DNA from: Rhizobium bangladeshense
GTDB lineage: Bacteria > Pseudomonadota > Alphaproteobacteria > Rhizobiales > Rhizobiaceae
DNA length: 64,000 nt
Assembly (NCBI RefSeq): GCF_001662075.1
Contig: NZ_LYPL01000009.1
Location: 186,001 to 250,000, forward strand
Direction: 5' to 3'
The notes under the pieces are model-generated. The model searched no databases. It had not been told where the DNA came from and saw only the letters and a program-made list of their open reading frames with translations. A program made the position numbers and the translations under genes. Below, one piece after another: positions 44,436-53,561 of the stretch; the first letter of the stretch is position 1, and each line of letters starts with the position of its first letter.

Positions 44436-44903
44436 TCACATCTTTGCCAGCAGTTCCGCCAGCTGATCGGCAGCCTTGCCCCATCCTTTGTGGAATCCCA
44501 TCTTCTCGTGCTCTTCCTTGTCCTCGGCACGCCAGTGCAGCGCCTTGGCCGTATACTTCGTTCGGCCATTGCCAAGATTTTCGAGTAGGATAACGCCCGT
44601 GAAGAACGGTTTTTCGGAAGGCACCCAGGCCTCGCTATAGGCGTCGGTGAAGACGATTTTCTCGTTCTCGACGATCTCGAGATAGACGCCGTGGTTCGGA
44701 TACTGATTGCCCTCGGGATCCTGCATGACGACGACGCTGGAGCCGCCGGGGCGGACGTCGAGCGTCGCTTCTGCAACACCCCAAGGGCTCGGGACGAACC
44801 ATTGTTTCAGCAGATTGGGATCGGTCCACGCTTTGTAGATCTTCTCGCGCGGGGCGTCGAATTCGCGGACGAGGACGAGTTCATGCTGCGTGCCGGCGGT
44901 CAT
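44436..44903 (-). CDS. SRPBCC / AHSA1-family protein
   Basis: This 155-residue protein has the START-like AHSA1 fold: LVLVREFDAPREKIYKAWTD at the N-terminus, then LKQWFVPSPWGVAEATLDVR, GVYLEIVENEKIVFTDAY and a C-terminal helix GFHKGWGKAADQLAELL. Such proteins bind small hydrophobic ligands and are often encoded beside ECF sigma factors. It lies 97 bases downstream of the sigma factor on the same strand, so it may be part of that operon. Confidence 0.85.
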   Translation of the reverse strand: MTAGTQHELVLVREFDAPREKIYKAWTDPNLLKQWFVPSPWGVAEATLDVRPGGSSVVVMQDPEGNQYPNHGVYLEIVENEKIVFTDAYSEAWVPSEKPFFTGVILLENLGNGRTKYTAKALHWRAEDKEEHEKMGFHKGWGKAADQLAELLAKM

Positions 44904-45000
44904 TTCGACATTTCTCCATTAGAGTGAAACCTGTTTCGCATGAGGCTGCTACAAGGACGAGTCAAACCTTGCGTTCCGACACAGCGCCGAATTTCGTTGA

Positions 45001-46260
45001 TTAGTCTGCGATATGCTGCGCGGCCTCCGCCTGCATCTTGTCGATCTGCCGGCGGATATGGGCCGCTTCCGCCGCCGAATGGGCAAGCGCGATGGCATGG
45101 TCGAAGGCCTCGCGCGCCTGGCGGGACAAGCCAAGCTGCTTCAGCAGGCCACCCCGCAGACCGTGATAGTAGAAATAGGCGCCGAGCTTCTCGCCAAGCG
45201 GATCGATGAGATCGAGCGCCTGCTGCGGCCCGTGCAGCTTGGAAACGACGACCGCGCGGTTAAGCGTTACGACAGGCGAAGGCTGCACCCGCTCCAGCGC
45301 ACGGTAGAGCAGATCGATCTCGACCCAGTCGGTATCCTCGGCCCGTTTCGCGCGGGAATGGATGGCGGCAATGGCCGCCTGAAGCTGATACGGACCGGGC
45401 CGGCGGTGCCGCAGCGCCTTGTCGAGCAGCGCCAGGGCCTCGTTGATGAAGGGCTGGTTCCACAGCGAGCGGTCCTGATCTTCAAGGAGCACGATTTCCC
45501 CCTCGGCGCTGAAGCGCGCCGGCCGGCGCGAGATTTGCAGGAGCATGAGCGCGAGTAGTCCCATCAGCTCCGGTTCCGCCGGGAAAATATGCAGCATCAA
45601 GCGCGCCAGCCGGATCGCCTCGTCGCTGAAGGCGGCCGCCTCATGCTTGGGGTCGGCCTGGCTGTAGCCCTCGTTGAAGATGAGATAGATCATCGTGCTG
45701 ACGATCGAGAGACGTTCGGCCCTCTCCTCGGGGCTCGGCGTTTCGAAAGGCACGCCTGCCTTGGCGACACGCGCCTTCGCCCGGGTGATACGCTGCTCCA
45801 TGGCGCTTTCCGAAACCAGGAAAGCGCGCGCGATCTGCGTCACCGAAAGGCCGGACACGATGCGCAGCGCCAACGCGATCTGCTGGGTCGCCGGCAGATC
45901 GGGATGGCAGCAGATGAAGAGAAGCCGCAGGATGTCGTCGCGATAATTGGAATCATCCAGCCGATCGGCGATATCGCTTTCGGCATCCTCGGTATCGGAA
46001 ATGACCTCCTCGTCCGGCAGCGCCTGGAGCTTCGTCCGCTTGCGCACCGCATCGATACCGCTGTTGCGGCCGACGAAGATGAGCCAGGCTGTCGGATCGC
46101 GTGGCGGTCCCTTCTCCGGCCACGTCCGGATCGCCCTCAGGCATGCCTCCTGGAACGCCTCTTCCGCGGTATCGAGATCGCGGAAATAGCGCAATAGCGC
46201 GCCAAGCGCCTTCGGGCGGGCCGAGGCAAGCGCAAGGTCGATCCAGGCAATATCGGTCAT
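45001..46260 (-). CDS. ECF-type RNA polymerase sigma factor, ECF42-like, with TPR extension
   Basis: This 419-residue protein has an N-terminal sigma2 region (LRYFRDLDTAEEAFQEACLR, AWLIFVGRNSGIDAVRK) and a sigma4 helix-turn-helix (LRIVSGLSVTQIARAFLVSE, SAMEQRITRAK). A long C-terminal helical domain of TPR type follows (about residues 190-419). This layout, together with an adjoining DGPF/YciI gene, matches the ECF42 group. No anti-sigma factor is encoded nearby; the C-terminal domain is thought to control activity in this group. The start overlaps the YciI stop by four bases. Confidence 0.87.
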   Translation of the reverse strand: MTDIAWIDLALASARPKALGALLRYFRDLDTAEEAFQEACLRAIRTWPEKGPPRDPTAWLIFVGRNSGIDAVRKRTKLQALPDEEVISDTEDAESDIADRLDDSNYRDDILRLLFICCHPDLPATQQIALALRIVSGLSVTQIARAFLVSESAMEQRITRAKARVAKAGVPFETPSPEERAERLSIVSTMIYLIFNEGYSQADPKHEAAAFSDEAIRLARLMLHIFPAEPELMGLLALMLLQISRRPARFSAEGEIVLLEDQDRSLWNQPFINEALALLDKALRHRRPGPYQLQAAIAAIHSRAKRAEDTDWVEIDLLYRALERVQPSPVVTLNRAVVVSKLHGPQQALDLIDPLGEKLGAYFYYHGLRGGLLKQLGLSRQAREAFDHAIALAHSAAEAAHIRRQIDKMQAEAAQHIAD

Positions 46261-46631
46261 GATGCAGCATCTCCCGGCCTGAAGACATAGAACGGCCGAA
46301 TTTCGTAAGAGGTGGAACCGGGGTTGACGGATGAAAGCTGCTTCGAGAAGGCGACGGCCTCGTCGAGGGTTTCGAAGTCAACCACGTAGAAGCCGAGAAG
46401 CGCCTCCTTCGTTTCCGCAAAAGGCCCGTCGATGACCAAGGGCTCGTCCTTGCCTTTGCGCACGGTAGTCGCCGCTGTCGTCGGCATCAGCCGGCCGACG
46501 GGGCCGAGCTTGCCGGCTTTCGCCAGCGGCTCCTGCACGGCGTAAAGTTTCTCCATGACGGCAGCCTCTTCCTCCTGGGTCCAGGCGAAGACGGTTTCCT
46601 CGTGAGCGTAACAAAGGATTGCATAAAGCAT
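46257..46631 (-). CDS. YciI-family (DGPF) protein
   Basis: This 124-residue protein has the diagnostic VIDGPFAETKEALLGFYVVD motif and a ferredoxin-like YciI fold. These proteins are nearly always next to ECF41/ECF42 sigma factors; they may be small enzymes or regulators. It is translationally coupled to the sigma-factor gene. Confidence 0.9.
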   Translation of the reverse strand: MLYAILCYAHEETVFAWTQEEEAAVMEKLYAVQEPLAKAGKLGPVGRLMPTTAATTVRKGKDEPLVIDGPFAETKEALLGFYVVDFETLDEAVAFSKQLSSVNPGSTSYEIRPFYVFRPGDAAS

Positions 46632-46772
46632 CGGGTCACTCCTCTTTCCGAATGACGAAGGAGTAACCGCTTAGCAGACAGGTCGCATCAAAAAATTATC
46701 TAAAGAAAGGCGACCGAACAGGCAAGCAGCCTGCGGAGACAGGCGGCGCTATGATGCGGTTTGGAGCGCGCC

Positions 46773-48266
46773 TCACCCCTCGCTCAGCGTCCGCCGGACC
46801 GCGCTCTTCCAGCCCTTGAGCTTGGCCGCCCGCACCTTGTCATCCATGTCGGGCTCGAAGCAACGGTCGCGTTTCCACCTTGCCGAAAAGCCATCCCTGT
46901 CCGGCCAGACCCCTGCCCGGCTGCCCGCGAGCCAGGCCGCACCGAGTGCCGTCGTTTCGAGAATGACCGGGCGGTCGACCGGGGCATCGAGCAGATCGGC
47001 GAGCCGTTGCATCGTCCAGTCGGAGGCCACCATGCCGCCATCGACGCGCAGCACCGTGTCGTCGCCGGCGTTCTTCCAGTCCTTCTGCATGGCATCGAGG
47101 AGATCGCGAGTCTGGTAGCAGACCGCTTCAAGGGCCGCTCTCGAAAGTTCCGCCGGACCGCTGTTGCGTGTCAGTCCGAAGATCGCACCCCGCGCCTTGG
47201 CATCCCAGTGCGGTGCGCCAAGACCGGTGAAGGCGGGCACGAGATAGACGTCCTGCGTCGGATCCGCCCTCTCGGCAAGCGCATTGGTCTCGGCGGCGCT
47301 GCCGATGATCCCGAGTCCGTCCCGCAGCCATTGCACCGCCGCCCCGGCGATGAAGATAGACCCCTCGAGCGCATAGGTAGTCTCGCCGTCCAGACGATAG
47401 GCGATGGTGGTCAGCAGCCGGTTTTTCGAGCGCACCATGTCGGCGCCGGTGTTGAGTAGCGCGAAACAGCCGGTGCCGTAGGTCGATTTCATCATGCCCG
47501 CTGCAAAACAGGCCTGGCCGATGGTTGCCGCCTGCTGGTCGCCTGCTACACCGAGGATCGGGATCGCGGCGCCGAAGATCTCAGGATCGACCATGCCGAA
47601 ATCGGCGGAGCAATCCTTGACTTCAGGCAGCATGGCGGCCGGCACCCTGAGAATCTCGAGCAAATCTTCGTCCCATGCGTTTTCGGCGATATTGTACATC
47701 AGCGTGCGCGATGCATTGGTCGCGTCGGTCACGAAGCTCTTGCCGCCGGTCAGCCGCCAGATCAGGAAGGTGTCGATCGTGCCGAAGCAGAGATCGCCCC
47801 TGGCAGCACGCGCACGCGCACCCTTCACGTTGGCCAGCATCCAGGAAAGCTTCGTTCCGGAAAAATAGGGATCGAGGAGCAGGCCGGTCTTCCTGGTGAA
47901 CAGCCTCTCGAGATCCTGCCGTTTCAGATTATCGCAATAGCTCGCGGTGCGCCGGTCCTGCCAGACGATGGCATTCTGGATCGGCCGGCCGGTCTGGCGC
48001 TCCCAGACGACCACCGTCTCGCGCTGATTGGTGATGCCGAGCGCAGCAACATCCCTCGCCGTAATCCCGGCGTCGCGCAACGCCATGTTGACGGTGGACA
48101 CGACCGAATCCCAGATCTCCTCGGCATCGTGCTCGACCCAGCCGGAGCGCGGATAGATCTGGGTGAATTCCTTCTGGCCCTTGCCGGCGACATGCATGTC
48201 GCCATCGAAGACGATCGCCCGTGTCGACGTCGTTCCCTGATCGATCGCCAGAACATATCCGCTCAT
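46773..48266 (-). CDS. glpK: Glycerol kinase
   Basis: This 497-residue FGGY-family kinase converts glycerol to glycerol-3-phosphate. Signatures are the N-terminal LAIDQGTTSTRAIVFD, the substrate segment ITNQRETVVVWERQTG, the C-terminal FGGY motif around YLVPAFTGLGAPHWD and RVDGGMVASDWTMQ. I chose the start at 48266 because GGGAGGA lies upstream and the family begins here; the frame is open to 48542. No glpF or glpD is nearby. Confidence 0.95.
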   Translation of the reverse strand: MSGYVLAIDQGTTSTRAIVFDGDMHVAGKGQKEFTQIYPRSGWVEHDAEEIWDSVVSTVNMALRDAGITARDVAALGITNQRETVVVWERQTGRPIQNAIVWQDRRTASYCDNLKRQDLERLFTRKTGLLLDPYFSGTKLSWMLANVKGARARAARGDLCFGTIDTFLIWRLTGGKSFVTDATNASRTLMYNIAENAWDEDLLEILRVPAAMLPEVKDCSADFGMVDPEIFGAAIPILGVAGDQQAATIGQACFAAGMMKSTYGTGCFALLNTGADMVRSKNRLLTTIAYRLDGETTYALEGSIFIAGAAVQWLRDGLGIIGSAAETNALAERADPTQDVYLVPAFTGLGAPHWDAKARGAIFGLTRNSGPAELSRAALEAVCYQTRDLLDAMQKDWKNAGDDTVLRVDGGMVASDWTMQRLADLLDAPVDRPVILETTALGAAWLAGSRAGVWPDRDGFSARWKRDRCFEPDMDDKVRAAKLKGWKSAVRRTLSEG

Positions 48267-48420
48267 TAAATCCTCCCGAGCATGTCGATTGTCGAGGCAA
48301 ATCAATAGGACACGGATGCGGGCGAGAAAAGCGAATAAAGCGGAATTGCCAGCCTGCCGGCTTTGGGCATAACCTCGCCATAACGTTGCAACGCAGCATC
48401 GCGATGTAGGAGAAAACAGC

Positions 48421-49197
48421 ATGAGCAGATCAGTCATCGTCACCGGCTCCACCAGCGGCATCGGCCTGGCGATCGCCACTGCCTTTGCCGAAACCGGCGA
48501 CAATGTCGTCATCAATGGTTTCGGAAATGCCGATGAAATCAAGGCGATCGTCGAGCGGCTTGAATCGGTGTCGAAGGCCCGGGCGATCTATCATTCGGCC
48601 GACATGACCAAGCCCGCCGAGATCGCCGACTTGATCGAAACGGCAGCGAGAACCTTCGGCACCGTTGATGTCCTCGTCAACAATGCCGGCATCCAGCATG
48701 TCGAGAAGATCGAGGATTTCCCGATCGAGAAGTGGGATCAGATTATCGCCATCAATCTGTCGAGCTCCTTTCACACCATGCGCGCCGCCATCCCGCTGAT
48801 GAAGGCGAAAAAGCATGGCCGCATCATCAATATCGCCTCGGCCCACGGGCTCGTCGCCTCCCCCTTCAAATCCGCCTATGTCGCGGCAAAACATGGTATA
48901 TTGGGCCTGACGAAGACGGCCGCCCTGGAGCTTGCCGAATTCGGCGTGACGGTGAACGCCATCTGCCCCGGCTATGTGCTGACGCCGCTCGTCGAAAAGC
49001 AGATACCGGATACCGCCAGGGCCCGCGGCATGACCGAGGAGCAGGTGAAAAACGAGGTCATCCTCAAGGCGCAGCCGACCCGGGAATTCGTCAAGGCCGA
49101 AGAGATCGGCGCCCTGTCGCTCTACCTCGCCAGTGACGCCGCCCGGCAGGTGACCGGAACGCATATCTCGATTGACGGTGGCTGGACGGCGGCTTAA
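48421..49197 (+). CDS. bdhA: 3-Hydroxybutyrate dehydrogenase
   Basis: This 258-residue short-chain dehydrogenase oxidises D-3-hydroxybutyrate to acetoacetate in polyhydroxybutyrate breakdown. The NAD motif is VTGSTSGIGLAIA; NNAG occurs in VLVNNAGIQHVEKIEDF; the catalytic Ser and the Tyr/Lys pair are in IASAHGLVASPFKSAYVAAK. Its closeness to the xdhA gene (29 bases) matches the known S. meliloti bdhA-xdhA-xdhB operon. Confidence 0.94.
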   Translation: MSRSVIVTGSTSGIGLAIATAFAETGDNVVINGFGNADEIKAIVERLESVSKARAIYHSADMTKPAEIADLIETAARTFGTVDVLVNNAGIQHVEKIEDFPIEKWDQIIAINLSSSFHTMRAAIPLMKAKKHGRIINIASAHGLVASPFKSAYVAAKHGILGLTKTAALELAEFGVTVNAICPGYVLTPLVEKQIPDTARARGMTEEQVKNEVILKAQPTREFVKAEEIGALSLYLASDAARQVTGTHISIDGGWTAA

Positions 49198-49225
49198 CCA
49201 TTTGGAAAAGACAACCGGGAATATC

Positions 49226-50692
49226 ATGAACGACAGCATCCGCTTCATCCTGAACGGCGAGGATATCGCGCTCGCCAATGTCGGGCCGACCGAGACACTT
49301 CTCGATTTCCTGCGGATGAAGCGGCGGCTGACGGGCACCAAGGAAGGATGCGCCGAAGGTGACTGCGGCGCGTGCACCGTGCTTGTCGGGCGGCTGGCCG
49401 ACGGCAAGCTCGCTTACGAATCGGTCAATGCCTGCATCCGTTTCATGGGCTCACTGCATGCCACGCACGTGGTGACGGTCGAGCATCTGGCCGGCCGGGA
49501 CGGCGCCCTGCATCCGGTGCAGCAGGCGCTGGTCGACTGTCATGGCTCGCAGTGCGGCTTCTGCACCCCGGGCTTCGTCATGTCGCTCTATGGCCTGTGG
49601 CTGACGAAGGAAAAACCCGGCCGCCGCGAGATCGAGAAGGCGCTGCAAGGCAATCTCTGTCGCTGCACCGGCTACGAGCCGATCGTCAAGGCTGCCGAGC
49701 AGGTCAGCCTGCAGCGGCCGAGCGCGCTCTTCGACCCGCTGCAGCGGACGCGCTCGGAAATCGTCGCGAGGCTCTGGGCAATGCAGGCGAGCGGCACCAT
49801 CCGGATTGCCAGCGGCGAAGACTGGCTGATCGTTCCGGGGTCTGTTCAGGCTCTGGCGGAAGTCCTCTCGCAGGAACCCGAGGCGACTATCGTTGCCGGC
49901 GCGACCGATGTCGGCCTTTGGGTGACGAAGCAGATGCGCCGATTGAGCCCGGTCGTTTTCATCAATCATCTCAGCGAATTGCAGGCGGTGACGGAAAGCG
50001 ATGATGGCGTCACCATCGGCGCGGGCGTCAGCTACAGCAGGGCCTTCGAGGAGATTTCCGGCAAGATCCCAGCGCTCGGGCGGCTGATAGACCGCATCGG
50101 CGGCGAGCAGGTGCGCAACATGGGCACGATCGGCGGCAATATCGCCAACGGTTCGCCGATCGGCGATAGTCCCCCGCCGCTGGTCGCCCTCGGCGCGACT
50201 CTGGCCCTACGTTCCGTGCAAGGGCTGCGCCAAATGCCGCTCGAGGATTTCTTCATCGCCTATGGCAAACAGGATCGCAGACCCGGCGAATTCGTCGAAA
50301 GCGTCTTCGTGCCCTATCCCAAGGCGGCCAGCCGCTTTGCCGCCTACAAGATCACCAAGCGCCGTGACGAGGACATCACCGCCGTGCTTGGCGCCTTTCT
50401 GCTGACGCTCGACGAGTCCGAGACCATCACCGACATCCGAATCGCCTTCGGCGGCATGGCGGCAACGCCGAAACGCGCGCCGTCCGTCGAGGCCGCGCTG
50501 ATCGGCAAACCGTGGACGGAAGCCTCGATCGACGCCGCGCGCCCCGCCTTCGACGCCGACTTCCAGCCGCTGACCGACTGGCGCGCCACGGCGGAGTATC
50601 GCCAACTGACGGCAAAGAACCTGCTGACGCGGTTCTATCTTGAGACCGTTGGCGCTCCGGCGGAGCTGAAGCGGTTCGAGGAGGTGGCGTGA
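49226..50692 (+). CDS. xdhA: Xanthine dehydrogenase, small (Fe-S and FAD) subunit
   Basis: This 488-residue subunit has an N-terminal [2Fe-2S] domain (GCAEGDCGACTV) and a second cluster domain (CGFCTPG, then NLCRCTGYEPI). The FAD-binding domain follows, with PLVAGATDVGLWVTK-type and GTIGGNIANGSPIGDSPP motifs. It accepts electrons from the molybdenum subunit and passes them to NAD. I chose the start at 49226; the frame is open to 49172. A palindromic element lies in the gap before xdhB. Confidence 0.94.
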   Translation: MNDSIRFILNGEDIALANVGPTETLLDFLRMKRRLTGTKEGCAEGDCGACTVLVGRLADGKLAYESVNACIRFMGSLHATHVVTVEHLAGRDGALHPVQQALVDCHGSQCGFCTPGFVMSLYGLWLTKEKPGRREIEKALQGNLCRCTGYEPIVKAAEQVSLQRPSALFDPLQRTRSEIVARLWAMQASGTIRIASGEDWLIVPGSVQALAEVLSQEPEATIVAGATDVGLWVTKQMRRLSPVVFINHLSELQAVTESDDGVTIGAGVSYSRAFEEISGKIPALGRLIDRIGGEQVRNMGTIGGNIANGSPIGDSPPPLVALGATLALRSVQGLRQMPLEDFFIAYGKQDRRPGEFVESVFVPYPKAASRFAAYKITKRRDEDITAVLGAFLLTLDESETITDIRIAFGGMAATPKRAPSVEAALIGKPWTEASIDAARPAFDADFQPLTDWRATAEYRQLTAKNLLTRFYLETVGAPAELKRFEEVA

Positions 50693-50721
50693 TGGAGAGA
50701 GTGAGCGTAAGCCCCAGCCGC

Positions 50722-50875
50722 CCCCCTCATCCGCCTGCCGGCAGCTTCTCCCCGCTGGGGAGAAGAGACAAGAGGCAACGTTTCGACTCCCTCTTCTCCC
50801 CAGCGGGGGTTCGAAGGACGGGTCGAGACACGCGGCTCGACCCCGGTCGGTGCCCGATAGGGCGGATGAGGGGGG
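50722..50875. repeat. Palindromic intergenic element (CCCTCATC/CTTCTCCCC family), copy 2
   Basis: This copy has CCCCCTCATCCGCCTGCCGG at the left end and GGGCGGATGAGGGG at the right, with CTTCTCCCCGCTGGGGAGAAG (two overlapping short arms) inside. It fills most of the 250-bp gap between xdhA and xdhB, within the operon. Confidence 0.72.
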
Positions 50876-50942
50876 CGAGCGGCGCTGAGCCGCGAGCGCC
50901 CGGAGCATCTGCGACGGGCAATTTTTCGACAGGGAGACGCTA

Positions 50943-53282
50943 ATGGACAAGTCCACCTTCGAAAATCCCAATGTCGTCATCTCCGGCCCCATACACGGCT
51001 CGCTGCGCCATGACTCAGCGCACAAGCATGTCACCGGAACCGCCGATTATATCGATGACATTCCCGAACCCGCCGGCCTCCTGCACGGCGCGCTCGGTCT
51101 CTCCGAGCGGGCACACGCCGAGATCCTCAGCATCGACCTTTCCCAGGTCGCCGCCTATCCGGGCGTCGTCTGGGTTTTCACCGGCAAGGACGTGCCCGGC
51201 GTCAACGACACCAGTTCCAACGGCAGCCATGACGAGCCGCTGCTTGCTGAAACCCTAGTTCAATTTCACGGCCAGCCGATCTTTGCCGTCATCGCCGAAA
51301 CACGCGACGCGGCCCGCCGCGCCGCGCGGCTGGCGAAGATCGACTATCGCGACCTCACGCACTGGCACGATATCGACGGCGCGCTGGCCAATGGCGGTCC
51401 GCTGGTCATCACCCCGATGACGCTCCAGCGCGGCGAGCCGGAAACGGAAATGCCGAATGCCGCCATGCGGCTGAAGGGGCGGATGCGCATCGGCGGACAG
51501 GAGCATTTCTATCTCGAAGGCCATATCGCCATGGCCATTCCCGGCGAGGATGACGAGGTCACCGTCTGGTCCTCGACGCAGCATCCGAGCGAAATCCAGC
51601 ATATTGTCGGCCACGTGCTCGATATCCCGTCGAACGCGGTCACCGTCAACGTGCGCCGCATGGGCGGCGGCTTCGGCGGCAAGGAGACGCAGGGCAGTCA
51701 GTTCGCAGCGCTTGCGGCGATCGCCGCCAAGAAGCTCGGCCGCGCGATCAAATTCCGCCCGGACCGCGACGAGGATATGAGCGCCACCGGCAAACGCCAT
51801 GATTTCCTGGTCGATTACGATGTGGGCTTCGATGCCGAAGGCCGCATCCACGCGGTCGACGCCACTTACGCCGCGCGCTGCGGCTTCTCCTCCGACCTCT
51901 CCGGACCGGTAACCGACCGCGCGCTGTTCCATGCCGATTCCAGCTATTTCTATCCGCATGTGCATCTGACCTCGAAACCGCTCAAGACACACACCGTCTC
52001 CAACACCGCCTTCCGCGGCTTTGGCGGGCCGCAGGGCATGCTCGGCGCCGAGCGCATCATCGAGGAGATCGCCTATGCCCTCGGCAAGGATCCGCTTGAT
52101 ATCCGCAAGCTGAATTTCTACGGCCAGCCGGGCTCCGGGCGCACGCTGACGCCCTACCATCAGGAGGTCGAGGACAATATCATCGCCCGCGTCGTCGACG
52201 AGCTGGAGGATACGTCAGACTACCGGGCGCGGCGCAACGCCATCATCGGCTTCAACCGCGACAGCCGCTATATCAGAAAGGGCATTGCCCTGACGCCGGT
52301 GAAATTCGGCATCTCCTTCACCATGACCGCCTTCAACCAGGCCGGCGCCCTCGTCCATATCTATCAGGACGGCTCGATCCATCTGAACCATGGCGGGACC
52401 GAAATGGGCCAGGGCCTCTATACCAAGGTGGCGCAGGTGTTGGCCGACAGCTTCCAAGTCGATATCGACCGGGTGAAGATCACCGCAACGACGACGGCCA
52501 AGGTGCCGAACACCTCGGCGACCGCTGCCTCCTCTGGCTCGGACCTCAACGGCATGGCAGCCTACGACGCCGCCCGCCAGATCAAGGAACGTCTGGTGGC
52601 CTTTGCCACCGAGAAGTGGGAGGTGGCGCCGTCCGACATCGTCTTCCTGCCGAACCGCGTGCGTGTCGGCGAGAGCGAGGTCCCCTTCCCCGATTTCATC
52701 AAGCAGGCCTATTTCGCCCGCGTCCAGCTTTCCGCTGCCGGCTTCTACAAGACGCCGAAGATCCATTGGGACCGCAAGGCCGGCCGTGGCACGCCCTTCT
52801 ACTATTTCGCCTATGGCGCCGCCTGCACCGAGGTCTCGATCGATACGCTGACCGGCGAATATCTGATCGACCGCACAGACATCCTCCACGATGTCGGCCG
52901 CTCGCTGAACCCGGCGATCGACCTCGGCCAGGTCGAGGGCGCCTTCGTGCAGGGCCTGGGCTGGCTGACGACGGAAGAACTCTGGTGGGACGACAAAGGG
53001 CGGCTGCGCACCCATGCACCATCCACCTACAAGATCCCGCTCGCCTCCGACCGGCCGAAAATCTTCAATGTGCGCCTCGCCGAATGGTCGGAGAACGCCG
53101 AGGCTACCATCGGCCGGTCCAAGGCCGTCGGCGAACCGCCCTTCATGCTGGCGATCTCGGTGCTGGAAGCGCTGTCGATGGCGGTCGCCAGCGTCGCGGA
53201 TTACAAGGTCTGCCCCAGGCTCGACGCCCCGGCGACGCCGGAACGGGTGCTCATGGCGGTGGAGCGGATGAAGCGGGTGTAG
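50943..53282 (+). CDS. xdhB: Xanthine dehydrogenase, molybdenum-binding subunit
   Basis: This 779-residue subunit oxidises hypoxanthine to xanthine and xanthine to urate. The aldehyde-oxidase/xanthine-dehydrogenase 'a/b hammerhead' opening is DSAHKHVTGTADYIDDIPEP. Molybdopterin-contacting segments are MGGGFGGKETQ, FRGFGGPQGM and the active-site Glu near GEPPFMLAISVLEAL. It pairs with XdhA. Its start follows a GGGAGACGC ribosome binding site. Confidence 0.95.
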   Translation: MDKSTFENPNVVISGPIHGSLRHDSAHKHVTGTADYIDDIPEPAGLLHGALGLSERAHAEILSIDLSQVAAYPGVVWVFTGKDVPGVNDTSSNGSHDEPLLAETLVQFHGQPIFAVIAETRDAARRAARLAKIDYRDLTHWHDIDGALANGGPLVITPMTLQRGEPETEMPNAAMRLKGRMRIGGQEHFYLEGHIAMAIPGEDDEVTVWSSTQHPSEIQHIVGHVLDIPSNAVTVNVRRMGGGFGGKETQGSQFAALAAIAAKKLGRAIKFRPDRDEDMSATGKRHDFLVDYDVGFDAEGRIHAVDATYAARCGFSSDLSGPVTDRALFHADSSYFYPHVHLTSKPLKTHTVSNTAFRGFGGPQGMLGAERIIEEIAYALGKDPLDIRKLNFYGQPGSGRTLTPYHQEVEDNIIARVVDELEDTSDYRARRNAIIGFNRDSRYIRKGIALTPVKFGISFTMTAFNQAGALVHIYQDGSIHLNHGGTEMGQGLYTKVAQVLADSFQVDIDRVKITATTTAKVPNTSATAASSGSDLNGMAAYDAARQIKERLVAFATEKWEVAPSDIVFLPNRVRVGESEVPFPDFIKQAYFARVQLSAAGFYKTPKIHWDRKAGRGTPFYYFAYGAACTEVSIDTLTGEYLIDRTDILHDVGRSLNPAIDLGQVEGAFVQGLGWLTTEELWWDDKGRLRTHAPSTYKIPLASDRPKIFNVRLAEWSENAEATIGRSKAVGEPPFMLAISVLEALSMAVASVADYKVCPRLDAPATPERVLMAVERMKRV

Positions 53283-53334
53283 GATGGTAAGACGTCCGGC
53301 TGGCTTGTTGCTCGAGCGGAACCGGCAGGGTGGG

Positions 53335-53529
53335 CCCCCCCCTCTGACCTGCCGGACATCTCCCCCCCAAGGGGGGAGATCGGCAAGACGACGGCCCTTC
53401 GCCCATATTACCCTGGCAGCGAATTATCAAGATCCAGCTTTGGGCCGTCGCTCCCCCGTCTTGGGAAGCCCGCGCCTCATGCCCATCTTCCCCCTTGTGG
53501 GGGAGATGTCCGGCAGGACAGAGGGGGGT
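53335..53529. repeat. Palindromic intergenic element (CCTGCCGG/CATCTCCCC family), copy 2
   Basis: The left end (CCCTCTGACCTGCCGGACATC) and right end (GATGTCCGGCAGGACAGAGGG) are inverted. The same family occurs at 30701-30874. It occupies the gap between xdhB and xdhC, so two different element families interrupt this one operon. Confidence 0.75.
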
Positions 53530-53561
53530 AACTCAGCCACTTACCTCTCGGCCATCCTCCC

